DNA of 35,320 nt from Bacteriovoracaceae bacterium (GTDB taxonomy: Bacteria; Bdellovibrionota; Bacteriovoracia; Bacteriovoracales; Bacteriovoracaceae), in contig JAMPXB010000029.1 in the NCBI GenBank assembly GCA_023701435.1, forward strand, positions 1 through 35,320, given 5' to 3'. Shown here in pieces: positions 1 through 7,662 of the stretch. The notes under the pieces are model-generated. The model did no database searches, was not told the DNA's origin, and worked only from the letters and a program-made list of their open reading frames with translations. Both the position numbers and the translations under genes were made by a program. Each line of letters opens with the position of its first letter. The stretch's first letter is position 1.

Positions 1-546
1 CAAGGCGAAACCGGACTGGTAAGCGGCAACCGAACCCGCAAGTCTGATTTAAGAATTGATCTTTATGGGGAATTGGACGAACTTAATTCCCGTATGGGTC
101 TGTGTTCTTCTCAATTGGCGGTAGATCACCTGGAGTTTCAACAGATCGTAAATTTTCTTCATCATATCCAATCGGCCATTTTTGATCTGGGATCAAATCT
201 GGCCTGTGAACTTGAAAACCGTCAAAAGTTTAATCTGCCTCAGATCTCAGATGCCTTTATTAAAGATATCGAAGAGGAAATTGATCGTTTGGACAGCGAG
301 CTTCCACCGCTTAAAAATTTCATCTTGCCCGGTGGTTCAGTAATTGCCGCCACCATTCATATGGCCCGTACCAATGCCAGAACGGTGGAACGTAAAATCG
401 TTAAATTTCATGAGAGTACGAAAGAGGAACTTCCTCTTAATGCTCTGATCTTTTTAAATCGCCTGTCGGATTATTTATTTGTCCTGGCCCGTTATGTGAA
501 CAAGGTCAAAGGTGTGGAAGAGATCGCCTGGAAGCCCCGAAACTAA
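1..546 (+). CDS. ATP:cob(I)alamin adenosyltransferase (PduO/MMAB type), 5' truncated
   Basis: This enzyme transfers the adenosyl group of ATP to cob(I)alamin to make adenosylcobalamin, the cofactor of enzymes such as methylmalonyl-CoA mutase. The reading frame is open from base 1, so the gene begins before the window. A TTG at base 73 is only an internal codon. The N-terminal part reads GETGLVSGNRTRKSD followed by YGELDELNSRMGL, matching the family's ATP-binding segment. The C-terminal half has LPGGS, ARTNARTVER and FLNRLSDYLFVLARYVN, the conserved helical core and active-site region, and ends in the usual short WKP tail. It ends convergent with, and directly against, the FHA gene. Only a few N-terminal residues are missing by comparison with the family. 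Confidence 0.93.
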   Translation, partial: QGETGLVSGNRTRKSDLRIDLYGELDELNSRMGLCSSQLAVDHLEFQQIVNFLHHIQSAIFDLGSNLACELENRQKFNLPQISDAFIKDIEEEIDRLDSELPPLKNFILPGGSVIAATIHMARTNARTVERKIVKFHESTKEELPLNALIFLNRLSDYLFVLARYVNKVKGVEEIAWKPRN

Positions 547-1308
547 TTACTGTTCGGAATAAAGCCGCATGATCCCGGTGATTTTTTCACCCACTGTGAA
601 CTTGGACTTTTTGTAATTGTAGATAATAAATCCCACGCCCATAATCGTTGATAAAGTTCCCAACACCAAGAGCCTGGTTCCTTTGTTCACAGTGCCCGGT
701 AAAGTGGCAACCACGAACAACGGCAAGGCGAGCACGATTAACAAACTTCCGACATCAATGAGCGTTGCCATTAAAGAAGTCAGCTTGTTGCGGCTTCTGA
801 TTTCCTGTTTAGAAATCTTGATTTTACTATTGGCCTTCTTGCGTAGGTCTATTTCCCGAGCGTGTGATGCTGCTTGGGATTTTTTTAGTGAAGGATTTCT
901 GCTGTTGTGTAACTGGTTATTGATCCGGGCCCCGGTAAAGTCCATTTTGAGAGCATAGTCTAAGCGGACATCTGCTTGACCATCAAAGCTCAAGGCATTG
1001 ATGTCGGCTTCATCCATTTTTTGTTCTGCCATAGTGATGAGAGTATCGCCAATGCGGATTTCATCGCCCACAAAAACTTCTGTCTGCTCCACACGTATGC
1101 CATTGAGATAGGTGCCGTTTTTGGATTCGAGATCAGTCAGCTCCAAGCGGTCTACTTTAAGATTCAGCCGGCAGTGCTTGCCACTGATTTTGGTGTCTTC
1201 CAGTTGAAACTCACACTGGCGGCTGCGACCAAAAGTCACTGCACCATTTTGTGTAATCACATGTTCTTTATTTAAACCTTGGCTTACTACTTTTAGGGCA
1301 ACTTTCAT
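547..1308 (-). CDS. FHA-domain membrane protein
   Basis: The N-terminal ~95 residues form a forkhead-associated domain, which binds phosphothreonine peptides. The diagnostic pieces are FGRSRQC, then KISGKHCRL, then LESKNGTYLNG. A linker of about 80 residues rich in Lys, Arg and Ser follows. Two hydrophobic segments near the C-terminus (around residues 178-206 and 213-235) predict a membrane anchor with the FHA domain in the cytoplasm. I start at the ATG at 1308, which overlaps the stop of the upstream grxB in a TAATG arrangement and has a GGAAG ribosome site. A TTG at 1317 would add three residues. Likely co-transcribed with grxB. The partner kinase is not in the window and the role is unknown. 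Confidence 0.85.
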   Translation of the reverse strand: MKVALKVVSQGLNKEHVITQNGAVTFGRSRQCEFQLEDTKISGKHCRLNLKVDRLELTDLESKNGTYLNGIRVEQTEVFVGDEIRIGDTLITMAEQKMDEADINALSFDGQADVRLDYALKMDFTGARINNQLHNSRNPSLKKSQAASHAREIDLRKKANSKIKISKQEIRSRNKLTSLMATLIDVGSLLIVLALPLFVVATLPGTVNKGTRLLVLGTLSTIMGVGFIIYNYKKSKFTVGEKITGIMRLYSEQ

Positions 1309-1955
1309 TACTTCCAAAAATCCTGATGATAATTAAAGTGGCAGATCTCTTTTACTCTTTGGAGATATTTATGAATCTTTTCTGGAAATTGAAATTCCGG
1401 AACAACATAAAGTCCCCATATGTGCGAGGCGAGTAATATATCATACATGGTAAATTCGCTGGATTTGTAAAAAGGTTTTAAATCGTCCGCCACTTCAGTG
1501 AGATCTTTTAATATGTCTTGAGTGAAGGTCGCTTGCTTTTTTACCAGCTCCTTAAAAGGACCCCGTTTAACCTCTTTTTTCTTCTGAAAATAAGACCTTG
1601 AGGAGTCATTGAACTCCGGCGTATAGATCCAATAAGGCATCGCCAGATTATGAACATTACTCCCTAATTTGTTTAGAAGAGCAGTAAAGGCCGGGTACAT
1701 CTCATCTTTTTGAATTTTCGAAAGCTGCAAAGAATTTGTGCTATCGAGGACTTCCAATATATCCAAACTCTCATTCATCGCCTTGCCGTCAATTTCCATA
1801 ATCGGCAGCATCTTCACCCCAGTGAGCTTAATGGGTGTCGCCTCATCATCATAAGGCACAACAATTGACTGGTAAGGCAGCTGTAAATAGCCGAGTCCCA
1901 TACGAACTCGAATACAGAAGGGACAGTGAACGTAGTGATATAGTTTTAATTCCAT
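1308..1955 (-). CDS. grxB: Glutaredoxin 2
   Basis: This is a glutathione-dependent disulfide oxidoreductase with a glutathione-transferase fold, acting in the cytoplasm. The redox motif C11-P-F-C14 follows a thioredoxin-like first strand (ELKLYHY). LPIMEID (cis-proline) and NESLDILEVLD form the glutathione-binding site of the family, and an all-helical C-terminal domain follows. From the ATG at 1955 the protein has 215 residues, the same length as E. coli Grx2. This start has GAGGA just upstream. The longer frame to 2036 has no such site and would run through the promoter. It is divergent from the Fe-S carrier gene and overlaps the FHA gene downstream. Confidence 0.93.
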   Translation of the reverse strand: MELKLYHYVHCPFCIRVRMGLGYLQLPYQSIVVPYDDEATPIKLTGVKMLPIMEIDGKAMNESLDILEVLDSTNSLQLSKIQKDEMYPAFTALLNKLGSNVHNLAMPYWIYTPEFNDSSRSYFQKKKEVKRGPFKELVKKQATFTQDILKDLTEVADDLKPFYKSSEFTMYDILLASHIWGLYVVPEFQFPEKIHKYLQRVKEICHFNYHQDFWK

Positions 1956-1976
1956 AAATCCTCGGGCAATTATGCT

Positions 1977-2004
1977 ATTATAAGCTAAGTTATGATAATC
2001 CCAA
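1977..2004 (-). promoter_or_regulatory. Candidate promoter for grxB
   Basis: On the minus strand, a TTGGGA box (1999-2004) and a perfect TATAAT (1977-1982) are separated by 16 bases, and lie about 20 bases upstream of the grxB start. Assigned by consensus match only. Confidence 0.5.
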
Positions 2005-2035
2005 ATACCTGAGTTCACTTGATGCATGGCGATCA

Positions 2036-2064
2036 TTGTAAAAGTGGAAGATTAACTGTAATAA
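2036..2064 (+). promoter_or_regulatory. Candidate promoter for the Fe-S carrier/ygfZ-TPR operon
   Basis: TTGTAA (2036-2041) and TAATAA (2059-2064) are spaced by 17 bases, about 25 bases before the ATG at 2090. It lies back to back with the grxB promoter. Consensus match only. Confidence 0.45.
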
Positions 2065-2089
2065 TGGGCTTATTGCATGGAGAAGAATT

Positions 2090-2422
2090 ATGGAATCAAT
2101 TATCTCAATTACTGATAAAGCTATTCAGCAGATTCAACATATCGCTAAGACGGAAAATCCTGATGGGACCAAAGGCCTGCGTTTAGCAGTTACTGGCGGT
2201 GGCTGCTCAGGTCTTTCTTATAAAATTGAATTCAGTGAATCCAAAGAAAAAGATAACGTCCTCCAATTTTCAGACTTCAAAGTATTCATCGATCCCAAGT
2301 CGGTGATCTATCTAAAAGGCATCGTCCTGGATTTCAAGGATGGTCTGACTGGTAAGGGTTTTGTTTTCGATAACCCGAATGCCAAAAACACCTGTGGTTG
2401 TGGCGAATCTTTCTCTCTTTAA
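2090..2422 (+). CDS. A-type iron-sulfur cluster carrier (IscA/ErpA/HesB family)
   Basis: This small protein carries and delivers Fe-S clusters to apo-proteins in the cytoplasm. It has 110 residues, typical for the family. The three cluster-binding cysteines are present: C39 in GGGCSGL, and C102 and C104 in the C-terminal NTCGCGESF. The ATG at 2090 has GGAGAAG five to ten bases upstream. The gene is followed after only three bases by a YgfZ-domain gene, and YgfZ family proteins work in Fe-S cluster assembly or repair, so the pair makes functional sense. Sequence alone does not distinguish ErpA from IscA, so no symbol is given. Confidence 0.93.
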   Translation: MESIISITDKAIQQIQHIAKTENPDGTKGLRLAVTGGGCSGLSYKIEFSESKEKDNVLQFSDFKVFIDPKSVIYLKGIVLDFKDGLTGKGFVFDNPNAKNTCGCGESFSL

Positions 2423-2425
2423 ATC

Positions 2426-3955
2426 ATGCTAGACCAATACCGCTATCATGCCGGCCAGTTCACTGTAACTTTTTGTGAACTAAGTTTCACGGGCTCGGAT
2501 GTAAAATCCTTCCTGCAAAACCAATCCACCTTTGATGTGGCCCGCTTAAATGATCAAAGTTTTCAACTGCTGAGCTTCCTTGATCCTCAAGGAAGAGTGG
2601 AATGTTACGGTTGGCTGACACTAAAAAATAATCACTACAGTTATCTCGTGCCGGAGCTTCTCCTAGAGAGAACTCTTGTCCGGCTAAATAAATTTCTGAT
2701 CTCTGAAGACGTCACTATCAGTGACCCTGTGAAAAGAGAATTTCACCTCTTGCTGGGTCCTGAAGCCCAGGCTTCTGCCGATGCGGAAGCCCTCGTGGGG
2801 ATGGTCTTCGATGAAACCGCATATCTGCAAACTCCGGCGGCTTCCACGCTTCCGCATTTATCTAATGAAGAGGTCAGTACTTGGCGTGCCCTTACAGGTT
2901 GGCCCAGCTTTGATGGCTCGGACTTTAGTTCGGAGATCATCAATAACCTGCGACTCTTTGATTTAAGTGTCGTGATGAATAAGGGTTGTTATCCCGGCCA
3001 GGAAACTGTTTCAAAAATTGCTACCCGCCGAGGAGCTGCTTATAGTCCGGTCTTAATTGAACTTAGCGTTGCTGCCCCAGTGGGCGAGATCATGAGTTTT
3101 GAGAAGAAAATCGGAACTGCCCAAGGCTGCTACCCTTGGCAGGGTAAGTTCTATGTGACGGCCAGTTTACTCAGAGACTTCCGGGTGGAGCGAATGAAAA
3201 TTCATTTCACTATCAATGATTCATCTTTTGATGGATTGGTTCGCTATTATCCTCTCATCACCGGTAATCCTCAGGAAAAGGCCCGTGAGCTTTTCTACGA
3301 GGGAAGTGATCACTTCAAAGTGGATGAGTTAAAAGAAGCCGAAGAAAAATTTCGACTGGCGATCAAACTCGATCCTGCCTTTGCCGATGCTTATGAAAGT
3401 TTGGGAGTCATGCTGGGACGCCTGGAGCGTTACCAGGAAGCGATTGATTTAATGAAACAGCTCAGTGAAGTTGATCCTAAATCGGTTCTCGCCCATACCA
3501 ATATGTCGTTGTTTCTGATGAAAGTGGGAAAAATTACTGAAGCCGAAGAACACAAGTCACTGGCAACGGTGAAGTCTTTTCAAAGTTTCGGTGATGAATT
3601 TAAAAATAAAGAATTAGAAACTCTTCGCAAACAAAAGCAGCAGGAAGAATGGGCCCAGCGGGAATCCATGTTCCGCCAGGTCCTGGAAATTGATGAAGAT
3701 GATACTCTCGCCAATTATGGTCTGGGTTCTATTGCGGTGGAAAAAGGCGAGTGGGAAACCGCCCGTGCTCATCTGGAGCGAGTCCTTAAGCAAGATCCAA
3801 AATACTCCGTGGCCTATCTCGCCTTAGGTAAGGCGCTCAAGGGTCTAGGACTTATTGAGGAAGCAAAAAATATCTGGAAAGAAGGTATTAAAGTCTCGGC
3901 TGCCAAGGGGGACTTGATGCCTGCCAATCAAATGCAGCAGGAACTTAGTCTTTAG
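2426..3955 (+). CDS. YgfZ/GcvT-like folate-binding protein fused to TPR repeats
   Basis: The first ~275 residues are a YgfZ-type domain, a tetrahydrofolate-binding relative of GcvT that helps Fe-S enzyme maturation. The signature K-G-C-Y-P-G-Q-E is present with its conserved cysteine at C188, and LSFLDPQGRVECYGW matches the N-terminal folate-binding lobe. From about residue 283 to the end are four to five tetratricopeptide repeats (for example EAEEKFRLAIKLDPAFADAY and ARAHLERVLKQDPKYSVAY). E. coli YgfZ has about 326 residues and no TPR, so this is a fusion. It starts three bases after the Fe-S carrier stop with no clear ribosome site, which suggests translational coupling. Its end overlaps the convergent HExxH gene by 11 bases. 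Confidence 0.88.
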   Translation: MLDQYRYHAGQFTVTFCELSFTGSDVKSFLQNQSTFDVARLNDQSFQLLSFLDPQGRVECYGWLTLKNNHYSYLVPELLLERTLVRLNKFLISEDVTISDPVKREFHLLLGPEAQASADAEALVGMVFDETAYLQTPAASTLPHLSNEEVSTWRALTGWPSFDGSDFSSEIINNLRLFDLSVVMNKGCYPGQETVSKIATRRGAAYSPVLIELSVAAPVGEIMSFEKKIGTAQGCYPWQGKFYVTASLLRDFRVERMKIHFTINDSSFDGLVRYYPLITGNPQEKARELFYEGSDHFKVDELKEAEEKFRLAIKLDPAFADAYESLGVMLGRLERYQEAIDLMKQLSEVDPKSVLAHTNMSLFLMKVGKITEAEEHKSLATVKSFQSFGDEFKNKELETLRKQKQQEEWAQRESMFRQVLEIDEDDTLANYGLGSIAVEKGEWETARAHLERVLKQDPKYSVAYLALGKALKGLGLIEEAKNIWKEGIKVSAAKGDLMPANQMQQELSL

Positions 3956-5180
3956 CGTAGAGGTCTTCCGCTTTTTTCAGCGTTTTTTTAAGATCACTCA
4001 GATCCTTTCGATGGGCCTTAAGTTTCTTTTCCCATAGTGGGATTTTCTTTTTAAATTTATTCAATTCTTTTTGCTGTTCCTGAATCAACTCCCACGCAGT
4101 CTTGTGAATGAGTCCCTGTTTAAAGGCCCATTTTAATTCTTTATAGGTGTAGTTGAGCATGTGGAATTCTTCCACTACTCGCCAATGAATTTTTTCTTTT
4201 TCATGTGGTCCAAAGAGATACCAGATGGAATCAAGTTCACGGGCACCGGCCAGATCAGCAAACAGTTTAAAGGCCCAGAAGAAAGTGAAGTAGGCATGGA
4301 AAACTCCACGCAGCGGACGAGGAGTTCTTCTCCATGGGCTGTAGTAGATATTATCCAGCGGCTCATCGATCAATTTTCCGAGATTTAAATAGTAGTTTAA
4401 ATGATGATGACCATTTTCATGAAGGAGATCATCCATCAGATCCACAAAGTCGCGATGATAAAGATTAATCATCGAATAACCTGGCAGGTCCTGATGGGAG
4501 TAGCTCACAAATTCTGGCTGTTTAATCGGAATGATAACATCGGTAAAAGCAGCAAATCTCTCCCAGGAAGTTGGTGAGTGCTTCTTGATAACTTTCAGGG
4601 CAATTTCAATGCGCTCGGAGAAGGCTTTCATCTCTTTCATCGTATGGGTCATAAGCCGCAGCTCTTTCCCTTCCAAATGCAGAGTGGTCTCCAGCAGACG
4701 ACAAATATTTTTACCCTTCTTATATTCGCCCAGTGAAGACTGGAAGCGAAAGGCCGAGGTCAACTTGTCAGATTTTAAAATGTGCCGTTCAGCTAATGTG
4801 ACCAGATGTTTATCGTAGTCTTTCAAGGTCTCTTGCGAAGCCTTGCCCAGGGTTTTTCCCTTGTTGAGGCGCTTTAGGAATTGATCAGCAAACTCGCTAC
4901 TGTTCCATTTTTCAAAAACAGTTTCTTCTTCAATTCCAAAATCATTCTTACCCAAGTCAGGACTTTGTTTGTTGAAAAAATTAAAGGTCTGAAGTTGGGT
5001 GAGAAAATGCCAATGAAGATTTGAGTAGCTTTTAAGTTCATCCTGATGTTCAAAGACCCACTGTGAAATATCACTAGCCGGTAGCTTGGCCATCTCGTTG
5101 AGTGTGGTCTTAAGCAGTGTCTTGTATCTGGATTTAAGTCGGGATTTAAGGAGCGAGTAGTTTTGTTTTTTAAATGTCAT
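3945..5180 (-). CDS. HExxH-motif protein, putative aKG-HExxH-type peptide hydroxylase
   Basis: The protein has 411 residues and no signal peptide. Residues 246-262 contain H254-E-N-G-H258 in a helix (DLMDDLLHENGHHHLN), a metal-binding HExxH. It is followed by YYSPWRRTPRPLRG (279-292) and an aromatic segment with H295. In my recollection, HExxH followed by a W-R/PRPL-G block and a further His is the layout of the putative peptide-modifying HExxH family, members of which are now known as Fe(II)/2-oxoglutarate-dependent peptide beta-hydroxylases. The C-terminal ~55 residues are Lys/Glu-rich coiled coil. The N-terminal 240 residues are helical and not recognised. No precursor peptide or RiPP gene is nearby, so the substrate is unknown. 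A zinc protease is the alternative. The ATG is at 5180, with tRNA-Asn just upstream on the same strand. Confidence 0.6.
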   Translation of the reverse strand: MTFKKQNYSLLKSRLKSRYKTLLKTTLNEMAKLPASDISQWVFEHQDELKSYSNLHWHFLTQLQTFNFFNKQSPDLGKNDFGIEEETVFEKWNSSEFADQFLKRLNKGKTLGKASQETLKDYDKHLVTLAERHILKSDKLTSAFRFQSSLGEYKKGKNICRLLETTLHLEGKELRLMTHTMKEMKAFSERIEIALKVIKKHSPTSWERFAAFTDVIIPIKQPEFVSYSHQDLPGYSMINLYHRDFVDLMDDLLHENGHHHLNYYLNLGKLIDEPLDNIYYSPWRRTPRPLRGVFHAYFTFFWAFKLFADLAGARELDSIWYLFGPHEKEKIHWRVVEEFHMLNYTYKELKWAFKQGLIHKTAWELIQEQQKELNKFKKKIPLWEKKLKAHRKDLSDLKKTLKKAEDLYAKD

Positions 5181-5186
5181 AAAAGA

Positions 5187-5263
5187 TGGCTGGGAAGGAG
5201 AGACTCGAACTCTCGACCAACAGATTAACAGTCTGCTGCGCTAACCAACTGCGCCACTTCCCA
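5187..5263 (-). tRNA. tRNA-Asn (GTT)
   Basis: The 77-base cloverleaf has acceptor stem TGGGAAG/CTTCCCA, discriminator G and an encoded CCA (5187-5189). The anticodon loop CTGTTAA gives anticodon GTT. The T arm carries GTTCGAG. It lies a few bases upstream of the HExxH gene on the same strand. Confidence 0.97.
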
Positions 5264-5308
5264 ACTCATAGTCAAAAGATCAGTAATTTATAATCTTCTC
5301 CTGAAATA

Positions 5309-5872
5309 ATGTCTAGCTTTTTTGGCAGGAAAGATCACGAATTCTTCAGAATTATTTTGCTCAAGTTTTTGGAATACTTGACCGATAAGGTCAAAAAGGA
5401 CCATTTCTTGGCCAAATCCAACTTCGTCCTTCGGGCCCTAAGAATTTTAGGCTTAGAAGAGATGCTAAAACTATCTGAAGTCCTGCTGGAAAAGCAGGTC
5501 CCGCTCAAAAAAGCAGCGGGGGAAGAGCTTATTGCCTGGGATGATGCCACCGACAAACGCCCGAAAAGGCCAGTCCCCCAACAAGAAGCCAAAGTTTTAG
5601 AATTCCCTAAGAAAAACATTAATGAGCTGGAAGCCCTAAAAGAAGAGGTTCAAGGAGCTGAAGAAACCGGTGATATTATGGGCACCGATTTGATGTTGTG
5701 GCAGAGAGAAATTACCAAGCAAGCCGACGTTAATATCCTCAAACGAGAAGCACTTAAGGGCTATAAAAAAGCCACGGAAATGTACGTCGTAAAAACCCCC
5801 ACCACCGAAGGCAAAGACAAGATTCGATTTGCGTCCACCAATGGTGTCCTGATCAATAAGAAACAAGCTTAA
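5309..5872 (+). CDS. Hypothetical cytoplasmic protein, 187 residues
   Basis: I do not recognise this family. The ATG at 5309 is preceded by a weak ribosome site (TCTCCTGAAAT region). The N-terminal ~70 residues look helical and basic/hydrophobic (FFRIILLKFLEYLTDKVKK, then VLRALRILGLEEMLKLSEVLLEK). A charged linker rich in Lys, Pro and Glu spans about 75-125, and a shorter conserved-looking block ends the protein (IRFASTNGVLINKK). There is no signal peptide or membrane segment. It is convergent with astA and their stop codons overlap by three to four bases. No operon partner lies on its own strand. Confidence 0.7.
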   Translation: MSSFFGRKDHEFFRIILLKFLEYLTDKVKKDHFLAKSNFVLRALRILGLEEMLKLSEVLLEKQVPLKKAAGEELIAWDDATDKRPKRPVPQQEAKVLEFPKKNINELEALKEEVQGAEETGDIMGTDLMLWQREITKQADVNILKREALKGYKKATEMYVVKTPTTEGKDKIRFASTNGVLINKKQA

Positions 5873-6897
5873 TGAAAGGGTATGGCCGTCACTTTTTGCG
5901 GAAATTTTAAATTGAGTTCACTTGCAAGCTTAGGATCAAGTGTGAGTTGTCCGTCACCGTGAACTTGTACCCAGGTTCTCAAGGCAAAGAAGTCATGTTC
6001 GGGTTTTTCTACTGAAAGCAGAACGTCCCGGGCATTTTCCTGTTCAAAGGGTTTATTGGAAACCAAAGTACCGGTAATTCTTTCTTTGATAGGCTGGATT
6101 TCCTTAAGGGGACAGCGGTAATGAGGTCCACCATCGAAAGGATCCACTTCATAGGTATATTTAAATCCAATGCCCTCAAGCATCTTCTTAACAGGCTCAG
6201 TTTCTTTGCCCACTTTACCAATGGATTCTCGGGCTTCCATCGGAAGCAGCGTTTGGTAAATATTTTCCGAAGGAAAAAGACTGAGAATAAATTCTTTATT
6301 GTTTCTACTTAGTACATCGGCTTCATGATAGTTCATGTTCAGGAATCTTCTTCCTACGGCTTCCCACAGAGGAGAATTTCCATGACGGTCAAGCGGTGGC
6401 ATGAGTTCAGAATGAATCATAGGCTTGAAGCGGTTCGGATTGTTGGCCATATAAAGGAAGCGAACGAACGAGAGCTGTTTACCAAGTTTTTCTTTATGAC
6501 CGCGGAAATCAGGATTCAAAATCAATCCACCGATCTCAGTAGGGCCATTGGTATCCAGACCTAATTTTAAAGTGCCATGGACGAAGCCAGTATTGATGGT
6601 CTGTGAGAACTTCGCTTCCTGACCTACAGTCAGATAGAAGTGTGGTTCATTCTCTGTTCCATGTTGTGCATGAATCATAGAAACGCCCAAAATCTCACCG
6701 GTCTCGTAATCTTCCAGAACAAAAATATAATAATTTTTTGAGAGGTCTGAACTAGGGTGTTTGAAACTTCTCATGGAGCTATCGATCTTGGAGCTTATGA
6801 GTTCTTCATCGGGAGGCAAATTGATGAAGGTCATAATATTACTTAATTTAAATAAATGGCTCAGGTCCGTTGGCTGAACCGATCGCAATATAAACAT
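5869..6897 (-). CDS. astA: Arginine N-succinyltransferase
   Basis: The enzyme moves succinyl from succinyl-CoA to the alpha-amino group of arginine, the first step of the AST arginine-degradation pathway, and has a GNAT-like fold. At 342 residues it matches the family length. Supporting blocks are FILRSVQPTDLSHLFKLS at the start, GPTEIGGLILNPDFRGHKEK (acyl-CoA binding), SELMPPLDRHGNSPLW and VDPFDGGPHYRCPL. Its ATG follows the TAA of the upstream unknown gene with no gap, so the two are translationally coupled. None of astB, astC, astD or astE is in the window, so a complete pathway cannot be claimed. Its role could be a regulatory or partial succinylation step. Confidence 0.87.
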   Translation of the reverse strand: MFILRSVQPTDLSHLFKLSNIMTFINLPPDEELISSKIDSSMRSFKHPSSDLSKNYYIFVLEDYETGEILGVSMIHAQHGTENEPHFYLTVGQEAKFSQTINTGFVHGTLKLGLDTNGPTEIGGLILNPDFRGHKEKLGKQLSFVRFLYMANNPNRFKPMIHSELMPPLDRHGNSPLWEAVGRRFLNMNYHEADVLSRNNKEFILSLFPSENIYQTLLPMEARESIGKVGKETEPVKKMLEGIGFKYTYEVDPFDGGPHYRCPLKEIQPIKERITGTLVSNKPFEQENARDVLLSVEKPEHDFFALRTWVQVHGDGQLTLDPKLASELNLKFPQKVTAIPFH

Positions 6898-7575
6898 TTA
6901 GAACTCCTGACGGATAATTTCTTCCAACTTCTCCAGCGCGGCGAGGGAGAAGGTCCATGGTAGCACGAGAAGATAAGATTTTTCGAAATTTGTACCTTGG
7001 AAACCGTACCTTTCCAGTGACCGTGCTTTATCAATGAGAGGGTAATACCCCACAGTGTCCTCACCATTCAACAAATTATGATCTTTTAAGATTTGATGAA
7101 GTCTGGAGTGGAAACGTGTCCATTTTCCTTGGGCCCCCCAGAGTTCAGGACTCAGTGCGTAGGCAATCCAATGGGGGAGCAGATGTTGATGAAGACCCGG
7201 ACTATTACTTAGAGGCAGTTCATTTTTTGAAAGAACGACTGTACCTAATGGGGGAAAATCAATGATGGCCAGCTGATGTTGATCTTGAAGAAATTTTGCA
7301 AACATCCAAAGCTTTCCTTCAAAAACCAATTTGATTTCCGGATAGGCTGCCTGCGCATCTTGTAGGTTGGCAAAATAGGCTGTGTGCCATCCTGGAATGG
7401 AAATCTGAGGAGCTTCTTGCTGTGGGTTATGTTGAAATTGTAATTTGCTCCAGATGATCTTTGGATGCAGTTGACTCATGATAGGACCATCAAGGGTCAG
7501 GTCGAGAGGAAATTCATCCTTCACTTGTTTTAAAAGTTCTTCGGAAAATTCGCTCTCAATTGTCCTAAGTGTCAT
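6898..7575 (-). CDS. Hypothetical protein coupled to astA
   Basis: I do not recognise this 225-residue protein. It lacks a signal peptide and membrane helices, and is rich in Trp, His and Pro (for example IPGWHTAYFANLQDAQAAYP and PHWIAYALSPELWGAQGKW). It ends in a hydrophobic then acidic helix (ALEKLEEIIRQEF). I choose the ATG at 7575 because AAGGATCTC lies just before it. The frame stays open to a TTG at 7737, but that would run through the divergent promoter and 75 bases of the next gene. The stop abuts the astA start exactly, implying a shared function with arginine or amino-acid succinylation. That is inference from position only. Confidence 0.7.
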   Translation of the reverse strand: MTLRTIESEFSEELLKQVKDEFPLDLTLDGPIMSQLHPKIIWSKLQFQHNPQQEAPQISIPGWHTAYFANLQDAQAAYPEIKLVFEGKLWMFAKFLQDQHQLAIIDFPPLGTVVLSKNELPLSNSPGLHQHLLPHWIAYALSPELWGAQGKWTRFHSRLHQILKDHNLLNGEDTVGYYPLIDKARSLERYGFQGTNFEKSYLLVLPWTFSLAALEKLEEIIRQEF

Positions 7576-7597
7576 GAGATCCTTCGACTGTATATTC

Positions 7598-7627
7598 TTG
7601 ATTTCTGCAATAGCGGTAAGGGATAAT
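7598..7627 (+). promoter_or_regulatory. Candidate promoter of the TPR-CNB-permease-bamD-TPR operon
   Basis: TTGATT (7598-7603) and GATAAT (7622-7627) are separated by 18 bases, in the divergent gap between the astA-linked gene and the TPR/SH3 gene. Consensus match only. Confidence 0.45.
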
Positions 7628-7662
7628 ACCCTGACCCTTTGGAGGATACTACTATCGAAGAC

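Noticed and set aside
683..1275. Plus-strand frames opposite the FHA gene
   Set aside because: Shadows of a well-supported coding gene, with no family features or ribosome site.
1956..2036. Longer start of grxB
   Set aside because: The frame runs through a TATAAT promoter. The shorter form equals the known Grx2 length and starts at the conserved first strand.
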